Part shown: positions 1 to 10,646 of the stretch, piece by piece
Layout of the letters: every line of letters begins with the position of its first letter
Numbering within the stretch: the first letter of the stretch is position 1
Origin: Petaurus breviceps papuanus
Taxonomy: Eukaryota; Chordata; Mammalia; Diprotodontia; Petauridae
Assembly: GCA_028583685.1 (NCBI GenBank)
Contig: JAMXIF010001194.1
Coordinates: forward strand, 4,846,064-4,910,063
Length of the DNA stretch: 64,000 nucleotides
Direction of reading: 5' to 3'
Program-made: the position numbers and the translations under genes
The notes under the pieces: model-generated
Told to the model about the DNA's origin: nothing
Databases searched by the model: none
Seen by the model: the letters and a program-made list of their open reading frames with translations, nothing else

Positions 1-34
1 CCAGTCTAGGCTCTCCCATTCTGTGGCTACTCAG

Positions 35-230
35 AATCTACAAAACACTTTCCTCACAACACTATGAGGTAGGTAGATAGAGCAAACTCTGGTTTACATA
101 TAAGATAACTGAGGCTTAGAGAGTTAAATGACTTTTAAAGTGTCATAAGCCAGGATTTGAACTAGATCTTATGACTCATTCAACTACAACACACAAAGTA
201 GAAGACAGGCTGAATCTGGAATCCACATAG
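35..230 (-). repeat. MIR-like SINE remnant
   Basis: Read in reverse it shows the MIR pattern: a CORE with an 'ataagataactgaggct'-like stretch, a loss-of-zero-calls tail ('agagagttaaatgac') and a decayed tRNA-derived part ('caggatttgaact'). It is highly diverged, as expected for an insertion that predates the mammalian radiation. Confidence 0.5.
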
Positions 231-529
231 GCATTTTTAAAGAGTATCTCTTTTCCCTCTACAAGAGCATTCACAAAAAGAATCCAAAAACTTGTTGTAC
301 TCCATCTCTGAGCAAGGAGACTCAAGGACCAACCAACCTCTAGTATGGATACAAATATATCAGCTATCTGTGGAGCAATTTCTACCTTAATATTCTATCT
401 TAACATTTTACCTCACCATTTCTACCTTAATGAGTCTTTTTTTAAAAGGGTAGGGATTCATTAATAAAGTTTATCTACAGTAAATTTCAAGAACTATAGA
501 ACACATTAACAATTAGAATTGTCTAAAAG

Positions 530-695
530 TCGAATCGGGTGACAAGAGGAGGTAGGTTCTCCCTCCTTGAAGGTCATTAAGCAGTGGTTGAATGATTAGT
601 TATTATGTATGCTATACTATAGATTCTTCTCACATATGGGTTGGACTAGAGGACCACTTTGGTCACTTCCAACTCTCAAATTCTGTGATTTTGCG
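530..695 (+). repeat. CR1/L3-type LINE 3' end
   Basis: This resembles the CR1/L3 3' terminus. It has 'ttggactagaggaccac', then a block like 'tcacttccaactctcaaattctgtgatttt', ending in the short CR1-type terminal repeat. Only the last part of the 3' UTR is present, typical of a 5'-truncated ancient LINE. Confidence 0.45.
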
Positions 696-714
696 AATGT
701 AGATGATCAAAGCC

Positions 715-895
715 ATGATGAACACTAGAACATAGAATATTAAAACTGGAAGGGACTTGAAAATGTGAAATGTCAGACCTGGAAGGTATCCTTAGAACAA
801 AATATGAAATGGTAGAATTGGAAGAACCTTACAGATCACCTTGTCTAACACCTTTTTAGAGATAAGGAAAATAAAACTCAAGAAAGCTAAATGGG
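715..895. repeat. MIR/L3-like ancient fragments
   Basis: Two overlapping weak matches to the 'tagaactggaagggacctt ... gataaggaaa ... ctgag' pattern seen many times in this window. The family is not certain. Confidence 0.3.
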
Positions 896-899
896 GATT

Positions 900-2070
900 A
901 TTTGAAGCAAAACACTTTTGAGGAGGGACAGGGTGAAAAGGGAGAGAATAGAAAAAACACAGGTGGGATAGGATGGAGGGATAGGATGCTAACAGTTAGC
1001 AACAGTAACTGTGAAAAAAAATTTGAAGCATTTCCCATTTCTCAAACATATAGAGACTGAGTCAAAATTAAGAAAATAAGAACCATTCCCCAATTGACAA
1101 ATGATCAAAAGATATAATCAGTTTTCAGATGGGAATCATCAAAGCTATCTATAGTTACATGAAAAAATGCTTTCGCTATTGACTGGAGAAATGCCAACTA
1201 AAACAATTCTTAAGTACTACCTCATACCTATTAGACTGGCTAATAGTACAGAAAAGGCAAATGACAAATGCTGGAAGGGATGTGGGAAAAAATGAGATAT
1301 TACTGCATTATTGGTAGAGTTGTGAACTGATTCAAGCATTCTGTAGAGCAATTTGGAACTATGCCCAAAAGGGCTATAAAACCATGCATACCCTTTGATC
1401 TAGCAATGCCACTACTAGGTCTATGTCCCAAAAGAGATTAAAAAAAAAAAAAGGAAAAGGACCTATATATACAAAAATATTAATAGCAGTTCTTTTCAGG
1501 GGGGAGCAAACTGAGGGGATACCCATCAAATGGGGAATGACTGAATAAATTGTGATATTTGATTATGATGGAATAATATTGTGCTATAAGAAATGATGAG
1601 CAGTATGCCCTCAGAAAAAGCTGGAAAGACTTACATGAGCTGATGCAAAGTGAAATGTACTGTGTACGAACTAACAGCAATATTTTAAAATTATCAGCCG
1701 TGAATGACTTAGCTATTCTTACCAATACAACAATCTAAGGCAACTCTGAAGGACTTAGGATGAAAAATGCTTTCCATCCCCAGAGAGAGAACTGATGGTG
1801 TCCGAACACAGATTGAAGCATACTTTTTTCAACTTTCTTTATTTTTTTTGGTTTTTTTTTGTCTGTGTTTTCTTTCACAACATGAATATTATGGAAATGT
1901 TTTGCATGACTACACATGTATAGCCTATATCAAATTGCTTGCCTTCTCAATGGGGGGGTAGGGGGAGGAAGAGAGAGAATGTGGAAACCAAAGTTTTGAG
2001 AACAAATGTTGAAAATTGTTTTTGCATGTAACTGGGGAAAAACAAAATACTAAATAAATTTTTAAAAAAA
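900..2070 (+). mobile_element. L1 LINE, internally deleted, 3' part
   Basis: About 900-1010 matches the purine-rich sequence found downstream of ORF1 in the HAL1 copies of this window (compare 11080-11165). It then jumps directly to the L1 ORF2 C-terminal region and 3' UTR (about 1040-2070), with most of ORF2 missing. The 3' part aligns with the L1 at 15536-16835, and the copy ends in an A-rich tail at about 2060. The last 200 bases (about 1870-2050) also align with the tail of the HAL1 elements. No long reading frame survives. The deletion could be a property of the subfamily or of this copy. Confidence 0.7.
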
Positions 2071-2079
2071 GAAAGCTAA

Positions 2080-2980
2080 ATGACTGACCAAAAGTTATAT
2101 ATAGTCAGTTAATTGGGGAGATCAGATTCAATGGTCTCTCACTATACCAAAAAGTGAAAACAGAAAGGTGCCTACAATCCTTTAGTTTTCTGCTCCCCTC
2201 CTCTAGTCCTGGGCAGCAGGCATAATTAGGAGCCACTGGACTGGAGCTTGTGTTCAAAACAGATTTCGAGATGGAGAATTCTGCAGTAGCCAACTTCTCT
2301 CCACAGTCAATTACGGTGAGCAGGCCTCCCAGATCATTTTTATAGCATTTCCTGGAGTAATGACAAGGCAAACGAAATGATCCACAGGACCCTTTCATCA
2401 CTAACAAGCATGTCCAAAGGGCAGGATATGGGGGAAAGGGAAGGGAAGAGAAAAGATAAATCATGTGGATTTTTTTCCTTAAGATTTTTATCCTTGAGAT
2501 AATCAACAAAATTCACAGCTCCACTGATGACATGTTGGTGCTGAGAACGCTGTGCTAGAGCTGAACTAATTGGCAACAGAAATGGAACTTTTTTCCAGAA
2601 GTATAAATATTTTTTCTTATCCCAGGGAATTACCCTTTGGATTAGGTATTCCAGACATGTTCACACATAGCTGTGTACTATGGGCAATCTCATACAGGGG
2701 AAGCCAAAGAAAGTTTTGCATGGTCATGATAGGAACAAGAGTCCTTTCTAATAACTTCTTCCTCACAGTACCCAACAAGATAACTGCGGTTCTGTGCAGT
2801 TGAGGACATTTGATTCCTTAAAGAAGTTAGGATTTCCCTAGTAAGGTCTATCTCTGATCTGTGTCACCTCAAGTCATTATCTTATTCTGTTCTATAAAAT
2901 GAAGCCTTTGTACGGGATGACCTTTAAGGGCCCTTCCAGCCCTCTCAATCTGCTGTGACTTTGCAGGCACTCTCACACAC
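2080..2980. other. Intergenic stretch, no gene recognised
   Basis: Mostly single-copy-looking sequence. A minus-strand frame of 134 codons at 2105-2509 and a plus-strand frame at 2570-2803 show no family resemblance and no splice context that I trust. A short L3/MIR-like tail is visible at about 2900-2965. Confidence 0.35.
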
Positions 2981-2984
2981 AGTT

Positions 2985-3085
2985 CTTAAGTGGGACTGGT
3001 AGGATTTGAACTTAGAACCTCATTTTCCCTGGTTCCTAGTCCAGTTCTTTCCAGTACAATATCGCTTCTCTGAAAAAGTCCTTTT
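2985..3085 (-). repeat. MIR-like fragment
   Basis: Reverse-oriented tRNA-derived SINE wording ('taggatttgaacttagaac', 'cctagtccagttcttt'). Short and diverged. Confidence 0.35.
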
Positions 3086-3394
3086 TTATTTTTTTTTGCA
3101 TGAGGAGGATCTTTCACTCCAATATCTAGTTTTTATAGCATTTTAGTGCTTTAAATTTCAAATTCTTCTTACATAGTTGGTAAGCAAAAACAAGAGTACA
3201 CCCCCAAATTAGCTGCATCAGGATGACAAGGGATGTAGTTTGTTTCATGCTTTGGGTTCCTTCAGGCCTCAGAATGTGTGGGCATATTGTACTTTGGACA
3301 CAGCATAGTGGCTCTTAACATTACACTCTTTCTTATGGACCAGAAGAAAATATTGGTTTAAGAATCAGGAAACCTGATGAATAATTCTGGCTTA

Positions 3395-3630
3395 GTTCTT
3401 ATCACAGAATCTCAGAGTTGGATGGGGGCTCAGGGGTCATCTAGTTCAATTTATATCTCTACAAGAATATTCTCAACAACAAGTGGTTATCCAGCCTTTA
3501 GTTTAAGACTTCCAATAATACGGAACTCACCATACCCCAAGGCAATCTGCTCTATTTTGGGATATCTCTAATTGCTAGGAAGTTTTGGTTTTTTTCACAT
3601 TGAGCTGAAATTTGCCTCTGTTAGTGTACT
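3395..3630 (-). repeat. CR1/L3 LINE 3' UTR fragment
   Basis: It begins 'cacagaatctcagagttgg', continues 'tcatctagttcaat' and, after a gap, 'gctaggaagttttggtttt'. This order matches the reverse complement of a CR1/L3 3' region and parallels 23330-23560 in this window. Confidence 0.45.
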
Positions 3631-3639
3631 ATTCTGGTA

Positions 3640-4449
3640 CATGGATCCTCATGGCAAGGTACCCACACACAAGGGGGTGATATATGTGCTTCCCTTAGGA
3701 CATTTTATCTGCCTTTGGTCAAGTTTAGACACCATTTTAGAGTTTGTGCACAGTTCACACCAGCTTCTGGTGACATGGCATTCAGGTTCAACAGACACAG
3801 AAAACCTATCCATGTAATCACTATTTGAGGCTAGGCTACTTTTACCATTTAGGGTGTGCCAATTAAGGACCTACAACAGGACAGCACATAGCACAGTGTG
3901 CCACACATTGTGGGTGCTTAATAATTGTTAAAGGACTGATTTCATAGCTTGTGAATATGGTAAATCAGTTCTTCCATCTGTTCTCATTTATCAAATAAAT
4001 ATCATGGGTTTGAGGGACTAAAAATGTAGACTGGGGAATGGAAAGGACCACAGGAAAGAGTTAAGGGCAGGCTACTGAAGTTGCTATGCTCAAGGTAAGG
4101 CATATAGCCACTGTATTGTTCCATATTCAGAGGCATTTACATTGGTCCTTGAGGCTTCATTTCTCCATCATACAGGGAGAGAATTCACAAAATAACTAGC
4201 ATTAAATTAACCCACAGATTCACTCAAACTTTCTCTGTCAGGCACAAGGGAAGAAGTACCAAGAATTAACAAAAAATATGGACTTTTTATCTTTCCAGTG
4301 GACAAAACTGATGTTACATTATCCCTAAACTGACATTAGTACCCACTCATCAATGTTCTTGAAATTATACCACTGAATCCCAGTCCACACTCCCAGAAAA
4401 TTTTCTCTTTCTCTAAATACCCTGTGGTGTTTTGAGAGTAATGCAGGGT
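3640..4449. other. Intergenic stretch with L2 tail
   Basis: The only element I can name is an L2-like 3' end at about 3840-3935 ('cagcacatagcacagtg ... gtgggtgcttaataattg'). The rest is unassigned. Confidence 0.35.
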
Positions 4450-4601
4450 TTGTTTTTTTTTAGTAGGGAAGGCAGGGCTATTAGAGTTAAGTGACTTGCC
4501 CAAGGTCACACAGCTAGTGTTAACTGTCTGAGGCCAGATTTGAACTCAGGTCCTCCTGACTCCAGGGCCAGTGCTCTATTCACTGTGCCACCTAGCCACT
4601 T
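4450..4601 (-). mobile_element. WSINE1-type tRNA-derived SINE
   Basis: Reversed SINE with the T-rich tail at the left, then 'aagtgacttgcccaaggtca', 'tttgaactcaggtcctcct' and 'ctgtgccacctagcc' at the 5' head. Imperfect target-site duplications flank it: 'gagtaatgcag' at about 4436 and 'gagtgatgcag' at about 4602. They support a complete retroposed copy. Confidence 0.8.
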
Positions 4602-4604
4602 GAG

Positions 4605-4735
4605 TGATGCAGTTTTATGATCTACATTTTATAGTAGGGGAAAGGGAGGCTCAGAGAGCTAAAATTACTTTGCCTACCACTTTAATGCAAGTAAGTGATG
4701 AAGCTGGGACTCAACCCAAATCTTCTGTTTCTTTC
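4605..4735 (-). repeat. MIR-like SINE remnant
   Basis: 'cattttatagtaggggaaa', 'gaggctcagagagctaaa' and 'agtaagtgatgaagctggg' follow the reversed MIR core order. It is the target into which the neighbouring SINE appears to have inserted. Confidence 0.5.
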
Positions 4736-4739
4736 CCTT

Positions 4740-5275
4740 TTATCATGGTGATGGATTCCAACGGATAGAATGCTGGAAAAACAATGTATACCATAGCTTC
4801 TTGATCATTCTGAGATCTGGGCCTCAGAACAGCAGCTCTGTTAACTGATCCATAATGCCTCTCTGAAAGGTGTTCAGTCTACTGATACCTAATCCCTAAA
4901 GACCATGTGCCTTTGAACCTGGCTTTGATTAGATCTGATGAGCAGAGAGGGACTTCTCCAAAAAACAAACAGGCCTTAGTTTGCTACCTGGGTGAGGGAG
5001 GGGAAGGAAAGTAACCTATACCTGAACTGTGCCATGCATACAGTAGGCACCCAATAAATATCAGTGGAAATGATAAGAATGGGGCCTAGGAAACTCTCCC
5101 AAGAGCTTTGGACAGATAGCCCAAGATATACCCAATTAGTCATTTCATCTATAGAACAAGGGAGAGGGGTGAACTCAAACTCTAAGGTCCCTTCCAATTC
5201 TTAAAATTCTCTGATCTCATTTCTCATCCTCTCTCGTTTAATGGGCACCTACTTCCTATTCCTTACTGGTAGTCA
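4740..5275. other. Intergenic stretch, short repeat tails only
   Basis: Contains an L2-like 3' end at about 5020-5065 ('gtaggcacccaataaatatc') and an L3/MIR-like tail at about 5180-5220. Nothing else is recognised. Confidence 0.3.
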
Positions 5276-5279
5276 TAGA

Positions 5280-5575
5280 GCACCTTGTCTTAGAAGTTCA
5301 TTGAAGACCATTGAAGTTGGAAGGTAGCTGAGAGATTATCCTTTCCAGTCCAGTGAAGTCTAGAGAAGAGAAGCCATTTGTCCGAAGTCACATAGTGAAA
5401 GGGGTAAACCCAGGTCTCCTAATTCCTAATCCAGGCTTTACCCACATTATCATACCACCCTTCAGTCAACTGACTTCTCAGAACATCAGTTTCCTCCTCT
5501 GTGAAGTGAGAAGGTTGGATCAAATGAGCTCTTAGGTCCTTTTCAGTACTATGTCTATGTTCCTAAAATATGATT
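5280..5575. repeat. MIR-like SINE remnants, two pieces
   Basis: 5280-5460 reads as a reversed MIR-like core and tRNA part. 5460-5575 reads forward as a MIR 3' half ('catcagtttcctcctctg ... aggtccttttcag'). Confidence 0.4.
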
Positions 5576-5829
5576 CTTCTCTCTTTGGGACTACAGACAA
5601 CACATGCAGGGTTATGCAAGCAACCCACCATTAATGTTAATGCATGGTCTACAGATGATCAAGATACGGAAGTCACCTTACACATTTTACAATTCTGCCT
5701 TGTCCAGAGGGTCATTTAGGACCAAGATGATTTAAAACAGATTTTTGAAAGCACTGAACTGCATTGGAACAAAATTCAGTGGAGGCATGCACCATTCCCC
5801 TCAACCACTCTGCCTCCTTCCCTTACCCC

Positions 5830-5935
5830 TTGAAAGCCCCCCCCCCAAATCAACAGTAAATTCTAGCTGTCCCTACGCCAATCAAAAGTGAAAAACCCAA
5901 CCACCCCCACCCCCCCCCCCCCCACCCCCAACACT
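5830..5935 (+). repeat. C-rich low-complexity tracts
   Basis: Runs of C at about 5839-5847 and 5914-5925 lie within CA/C-rich sequence. Such tracts are hard to sequence and probably explain the assembly gap that follows. Confidence 0.8.
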
Positions 5936-5976
5936 CCAACACAACACACCTTTCAAACTCCAGAAATCTCTTACTT

Positions 5977-6076
5977 NNNNNNNNNNNNNNNNNNNNNNNN
6001 NNNNNNNNNNNNNNNNNNNNNNNNNNNNNNNNNNNNNNNNNNNNNNNNNNNNNNNNNNNNNNNNNNNNNNNNNNNN
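5977..6076. other. Assembly gap of 100 Ns
   Basis: Exactly 100 Ns, the usual placeholder for a gap of unknown size. It lies between C-rich sequences and may hide GC-rich promoter or exon sequence belonging to the CpG-rich patch at 6.6-7.1 kb. Confidence 0.95.
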
Positions 6077-6599
6077 CCCGGCGGTTTCTGGGCCTTGTGA
6101 ATCATCGACTCCACATAGAATTTACCCCTCCTCACCACAAGCTAAACGCCCCTCCGCCCCCCCCCCTCCCCCCCCATTAATACATCTTCTGCAAAGTTAA
6201 AAGTCAAAGGAAGATCTGGTTACTCTGTTTTCCCTTTAACTGACCACCCCTTGGAGATAATGCTTACCCTCTCCTTAATGATGCTCCCTGGCCCCCTGTG
6301 CCCCAAGTCAGGGCACTTCACCTTCAGAGCTCCGGACAGACACATCTTCTAGGTCTAATCCTAATCCCATCTAGAGGTTCCTTTATAAATGTCTTCCCCC
6401 CCTCCTACCCAGTGCTGTCTATTAACATGCATTAATATGTAAACAAATACATATTCACCATTGAGCAAGTCTGGCCTTTCAGGAAAATGTCAATTTCTTT
6501 TTTCTTCTTGTTTTTCCCCCTATTGTTGCAATTAGGTATCAAGTTTCATCTTCATAGGGCTCCTGGGGATTGGTGATGACTGTAAAAAAAAACGATTAA

Positions 6600-7100
6600 A
6601 AAACAAACTAAACGTCCGTCTAGGTTGGATTGCTGGGTCCTCTTGGTCACAGGGAAGCAAGGTCTCAGTGTTTCTCTCTCCCCGTCCACCCACACCCCAC
6701 CACAGAGTCTTCTCGCTGATCTAGGAGAAGCCAGAGCACTGCAGGGCACTGATAGCGGCAGCAAGCTCGCTTATCTGTGCGGGTGTCAGGGCGCAGCCAG
6801 CACGGAGCCCGGGGTTCCAGGGCGCAGCCAGCACGGAGCCCGGGGTTCCAGGAAGCGGGGTTCCCCCGCCAGTGGCTCTCGCTCTCTCTCTGTATGTTGT
6901 TGCCTGCCTGCCCCGTCAGTGTCCCGACCAGCCTCTGCCAGGGAGAATTCCACGCTGCTCCCCGCCAGGCAGGCCCCCCCACCCCCTTCACTTCCCATCC
7001 TCCACCTCCCCTACCCCCACCTCCCACCCTCCACCCCTCATTCTGGCAAGAGGACTGGGAAAATTCAACTAATTTAAAGTACACGCAGAGTTTGTGGTCA
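6600..7100. promoter_or_regulatory. CpG-rich patch, candidate RIPOR3-side promoter
   Basis: CpG dinucleotides cluster here (about 6740-6960) inside otherwise CpG-poor intergenic DNA, with C-rich Sp1-like stretches and no obvious TATA box. It lies about 45 kb upstream of PARD6B. In other mammals the neighbouring gene on that side is RIPOR3 (FAM65C), transcribed away from PARD6B, so this could be its promoter and non-coding first exon on the minus strand. That is inference from synteny: I could not identify a coding exon or a convincing splice donor. The overlapping reading frames are compositional. Confidence 0.4.
6787..6848. repeat. Perfect 31-bp tandem duplication
   Basis: Two identical 31-base units lie back to back (6787-6817 and 6818-6848), each starting 'cagggcgcagccagcac'. 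The unit is CpG-containing and lies in the centre of the CpG-rich patch, so it duplicates any binding sites present. Confidence 0.9.
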
Positions 7101-7214
7101 TGTCCTGAACCCTCCACTATTAATCACAGAGCATCTGATTTCTGCTTTGCCTCAGAGGGGGGAACTTGTAACTTTCTGTTTACTTGATTCTGCACCGGGC
7201 TGTAAGCTAATCAC

Positions 7215-7790
7215 AAACAGACTTGTGCACAGCCTTCCCCTCCTTATCCCGCTCTCCTCCTCCCCACCCCCACGCCAAACCCTCTCCCCTCCCTCACTCA
7301 TCCATCTCCTAGCCTTCTTTCTCTCTTTACCTTACCACTTTCTTTGCGCCTCCCTTTCCCTCCCTCTCTCCCCTCACCCTTCCTGCTGCCCTATTCTTAC
7401 TCCTTTTACCTTACCATACTATTTAGCCTCCCATTCCCCTCCTTCGTCCATCTTCCAGCCTTCTTCCTCCCTAACCTTACCACTTTCTTTGGCCCCCTTC
7501 TCGTCCCTCCCTCTCTCCCATCCCTCAACCCAGCTGCCCGATTCTTTCTCCTCACATCTCTCAGTTTCCCTTCCTCTTCTCTATTCTATCATCCTCCTTG
7601 CTTTCATCTTTCTCCTCTTAGATTAAGACTTTACTAAGCTCACCAGTCTTATCTGATATCTACTTTTCCCTTACTCCCCCTTTCCATAGCCTTAGCTGTT
7701 TGTATTCCCACCTTCTCCTTCCCCTGTTCCTCTTCCTCCCCCCAGTCTCCATCTTCTCCTTTGCACCTCTCACATATCTCAGGGCCTCAA
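7215..7790 (+). repeat. Pyrimidine-rich tract
   Basis: Nearly 600 bases in which the + strand is overwhelmingly C and T, broken by short ordinary stretches. It yields long spurious Ser/Pro/Leu-rich frames, which I do not call genes. No clean short-period repeat unit is visible. Confidence 0.75.
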
Positions 7791-7799
7791 ATTAGACTG

Positions 7800-8470
7800 G
7801 CTTATTCTGTTTATTTCTGCTTTTTTTTAAGTCCAATTATTTTGGGCTTTGTTGTTGTTTGTTGTTGTGTTTCCCCTGTCTCTGTCACATTCTTTGGGCA
7901 GCTCCTGAAAATTTAACCTGGGTCTCTGAGTTGAGATCCATTTCAAGCATTACTAGGCTTATGCCCCCTTTTGTTCCCTTGCCTGAACCTCCCTGTATCT
8001 CAGCTTTCTGATTCAGCTAAAAGATGGAGCCACTGAGAAACAAAGATCTCATTTACTCCCTGAGAAGTTGGGCTCTGTTGATTCCAGGGCCTTATGCTTC
8101 TAGAAATGAATTCACTCTCCATTAGGCCCCTGCATGTACAGTCACTTTAGAAATATGATCAGGTACAAGCCAACCCATGGTAATAATTGACATCATCCCC
8201 CCCCAGTCCTTTTTCTCCAAGAATACTATGTACCCCACACAATGCAAGTACCATTTCCTAGATAACGCTTCCTCAGGCCAACTCAAGTAGCCCTATATAT
8301 AGTAAGTCAACTCAGAGATAAACAGACATCCTATGTAACCTACAGCATGAACAGCAAAACAGGGAAGTACTACTGTAAACATGCTGTCTATTTATATTAT
8401 TTCTTTCTCTTATACAAGTGTGCGATTGGGAGTATACTTTGCTCTCTGAGTGGCAGAACCAATGTAATTT
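7800..8470. other. Intergenic stretch, nothing recognised
   Basis: Single-copy-looking sequence with a short (TTG)n-like run at about 7850-7870. No gene, RNA or repeat family was recognised. Confidence 0.35.
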
Positions 8471-8474
8471 TTAG

Positions 8475-8665
8475 AGGGAGAGGTAGCGTGATGTAGTAGA
8501 AGGAGATCTGGATTAATAACCATTTTGGAGATCTGGGTTCTAGTTTCAGGTCAGCCACTAGCTATTAATTGTGTGATCCTGAGTAAGTCACTTCTCCTCA
8601 ATGAATCACAGTTTCCTATAAAATAAGGAGTTAAACTGACTCTGTGATTCTGTGATCCTAGGAAT
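8475..8665 (+). repeat. MIR-type SINE
   Basis: Forward MIR order: 'tagcgtgatgtagtagaa', 'gatctgggttctagtttcag', 'gtgatcctgagtaagtcac', then 'ctgtgattctgtgatcct'. Good match over nearly the full family length. Confidence 0.6.
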
Positions 8666-8929
8666 TTGTCAAAGGCAGGGAAGGTGTCTGAGTTGTTTTG
8701 TAGGTGGCTTATCAGAACCCTGCATACACAGGAGAGTATGTTCAATATTTGACTGTGGAGGGGTGGGGGTGGGGAGGTAAGGATGGAAAAATGGAAGTTA
8801 ACACTGATAAATTTCTCAGGTTAAAATGTGGTTTCTGGGGAAAATACTACCTAGGCCTGATTTCTAGTCCTAGTTCTGCCCTCCAACTGGCTGTGTGATT
8901 TTGAGCAAGTCCTTTCTAATGTAATGGTA

Positions 8930-9075
8930 TATTAGAGTTAGAAAGGATCTTAGAAGTCATCACATCCAAGAACCCCATTTTATAAATAAAAAAACTGAGG
9001 CCCAGGGAAGGGAAATGATTACTTTCCCAAAGTCACATAGCTATTATGGAGAAATCCAGAATTATAACCCAAGGC
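8930..9075 (-). repeat. MIR/L3-like ancient fragment
   Basis: 'gagttagaaaggatcttag' followed by 'cccattttataaataaaaa', 'actgaggcccagggaagg' and 'caaagtcacatagc'. This is the common 3' half of reversed MIR-related SINEs. Confidence 0.45.
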
Positions 9076-9104
9076 TCTCGACTTAACAAGCAATACTCTC
9101 TATT

Positions 9105-9350
9105 TGGTAGCTTTCACTTTCTACCACCAACTGCTTTTTGGACATTTCCAACTAGATGTCCCATAAGCATCTCAAACTCAACATGTCCAGAGCTGAAGTA
9201 AGTCTCTTTTCCCCAAACCCATTCCCTTCAGAACTTTAATGTCAAAGGTACCATTATCCTTCCCAGGTGCTCAATCTTGGCTTCCCCCTCAACTCCTTAT
9301 TCTATCTCAGCCCTCAAATCCAAGCAGTTGTCAAATGTCTTTCTCATTCC
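9105..9350 (+). repeat. L2 LINE fragment
   Basis: Matches the 3' part of L2 as I remember it: 'tggacatttccaactagatg', 'ctcaaactcaacatgtcc', then 'caagcagttgtcaaatg'. Orientation is forward. No open frame remains. Confidence 0.6.
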
Positions 9351-9354
9351 CATA

Positions 9355-9600
9355 GTAATGCTAACAACAACAATAATAATAGCTAACATTTATATATAGG
9401 ATTAAACTTTGTAAAGTACTTTGCATACATTATTCTCTTTTATTTCCCTGTGAAGCAGGTGCTATTATCATGTCCATTTTATAGTTGAGGAAATTGAAGA
9501 TGGTAGAAGTTAAAGTGACCTGCTCAGTGTCATACAACTAGTAAGTGTCTTGGGCAGGACATGAAATTAGGACTTCTGACACTTCAAGCACAGCACCTTA
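9355..9600 (-). repeat. MIR-type SINE
   Basis: 'aataatagctaacatttata', 'aagtactttgcatacatta', 'gttgaggaaattgaagatg' and 'aagtgacctgctcagtgtc' follow the reversed MIR order. Confidence 0.55.
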
Positions 9601-9902
9601 TCCATTTCACTTTTTGCAAATATTCCTTTTTCTCCAACCACACTTCTACAACCCTAGGTCAAAATACTGAAGAAAATAACACCTTACAAAATAGACTAAC
9701 TCAAATGGCAAAAGAGTTCCAAAAAGCCAGTGAGAAGAATACCTTAAAAAGCCAAATTGACCAGATGGAAAAGGAATTTTAAAAACTCACTGAAAATAAT
9801 GATTCCTTCAAAATTAGGCTGAAGCAAATGGAAGCTAATGACTTTATAAGAAATCAAGATACTATAAAATAGATCCAAACAAATGAAAAAATAGAAGGCA
9901 AA

Positions 9903-10259
9903 GTGAAATATCTCATTGGAAAGACCACTGACTTGGAAAATAGATCCAGGAGAGATCATTTAAAAATTATTGGACTACCTGAAAGCCATGATCACAAAAA
10001 GAGCCTAGAAATTATCCTTCAAGAAATTCTCAAGGAAAATATTCTAGAACCAGAGGACAAAATAGAAATTGAAAGAATTCACCAATTGCCTCTTAAAAAA
10101 GATCCCCAAAAGAAAAATCCTAGGAATATTATAGCCAGGTTCCGGAGTTCCCAAGTCAAAGAGAAAATATTACAAGCTGTCAGGAAGAAACAATTTGAGT
10201 ATTGTGGAAACACAATCAGGATACCACAAGACCTAGCAGCTTCAACATTAAAGGACTGA
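9903..10259 (+). pseudogene. HAL1/L1 ORF1p C-terminal half
   Basis: A 118-codon open stretch matches the L1 ORF1 protein (Transposase_22 family) RRM-like and C-terminal domains: 'RSRRDHLKIIGLPES', 'ERIHQLPL', 'NIIARFRSSQVKEKIL' and 'YCGNTIRIPQDLA'. In full-length relatives this RNA-binding trimer coats the element's transcript. Here the N-terminal half is broken by stops and the 5' end is missing, so it is a fossil. Confidence 0.75.
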
Positions 10260-10574
10260 AGGTCTTGGAATATGATATTCAGGAGGTCAAAGGAACTAGG
10301 ATTAAAACCAAGAATCACCTATCCAGCAAAACTGGGTATAAAGCTTCAGGGGAAAATATGGTCATTCAATGAAATAAAGGACTTTCAAGTATTCTTGTTG
10401 AAAAAAACAGAAATGAACATAAAATTTAACTTTCAAATACAAGAAGCATGAGAAGGTAAACAGGAAAAAGAAAACATAAGGAACTTATTAAAGTTGAACT
10501 ATTTACAGGCCTACATGGAAAAATGATAATTGTAACTCATGAGACTTTTCTCAGTATGAGGATAGTTGAAGGGA

Positions 10575-10581
10575 ATATATA

Positions 10582-10646
<65 letters not shown>

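Noticed and set aside
2105-2576. Possible minus-strand exon of an upstream gene such as RIPOR3
   Set aside because: No recognisable RIPOR3 sequence and no paired splice sites that keep one frame.
6625-7187. Overlapping 130-150-codon frames on both strands in the CpG-rich patch
   Set aside because: Pro/Ser/Arg-rich composition typical of GC-rich non-coding DNA. The perfect tandem duplication creates repeats in every frame, and no domain is seen.
7147-7637. 159- and 97-codon Ser/Pro/Leu-rich frames
   Set aside because: They are translations of the pyrimidine-rich tract, which rarely makes stops on that strand.
9040-9600. Repeated MIR and L2 words resembling a repeat array
   Set aside because: No regular spacer-repeat pattern. 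They are independent ancient insertions, and no CRISPR-like array exists in the window.
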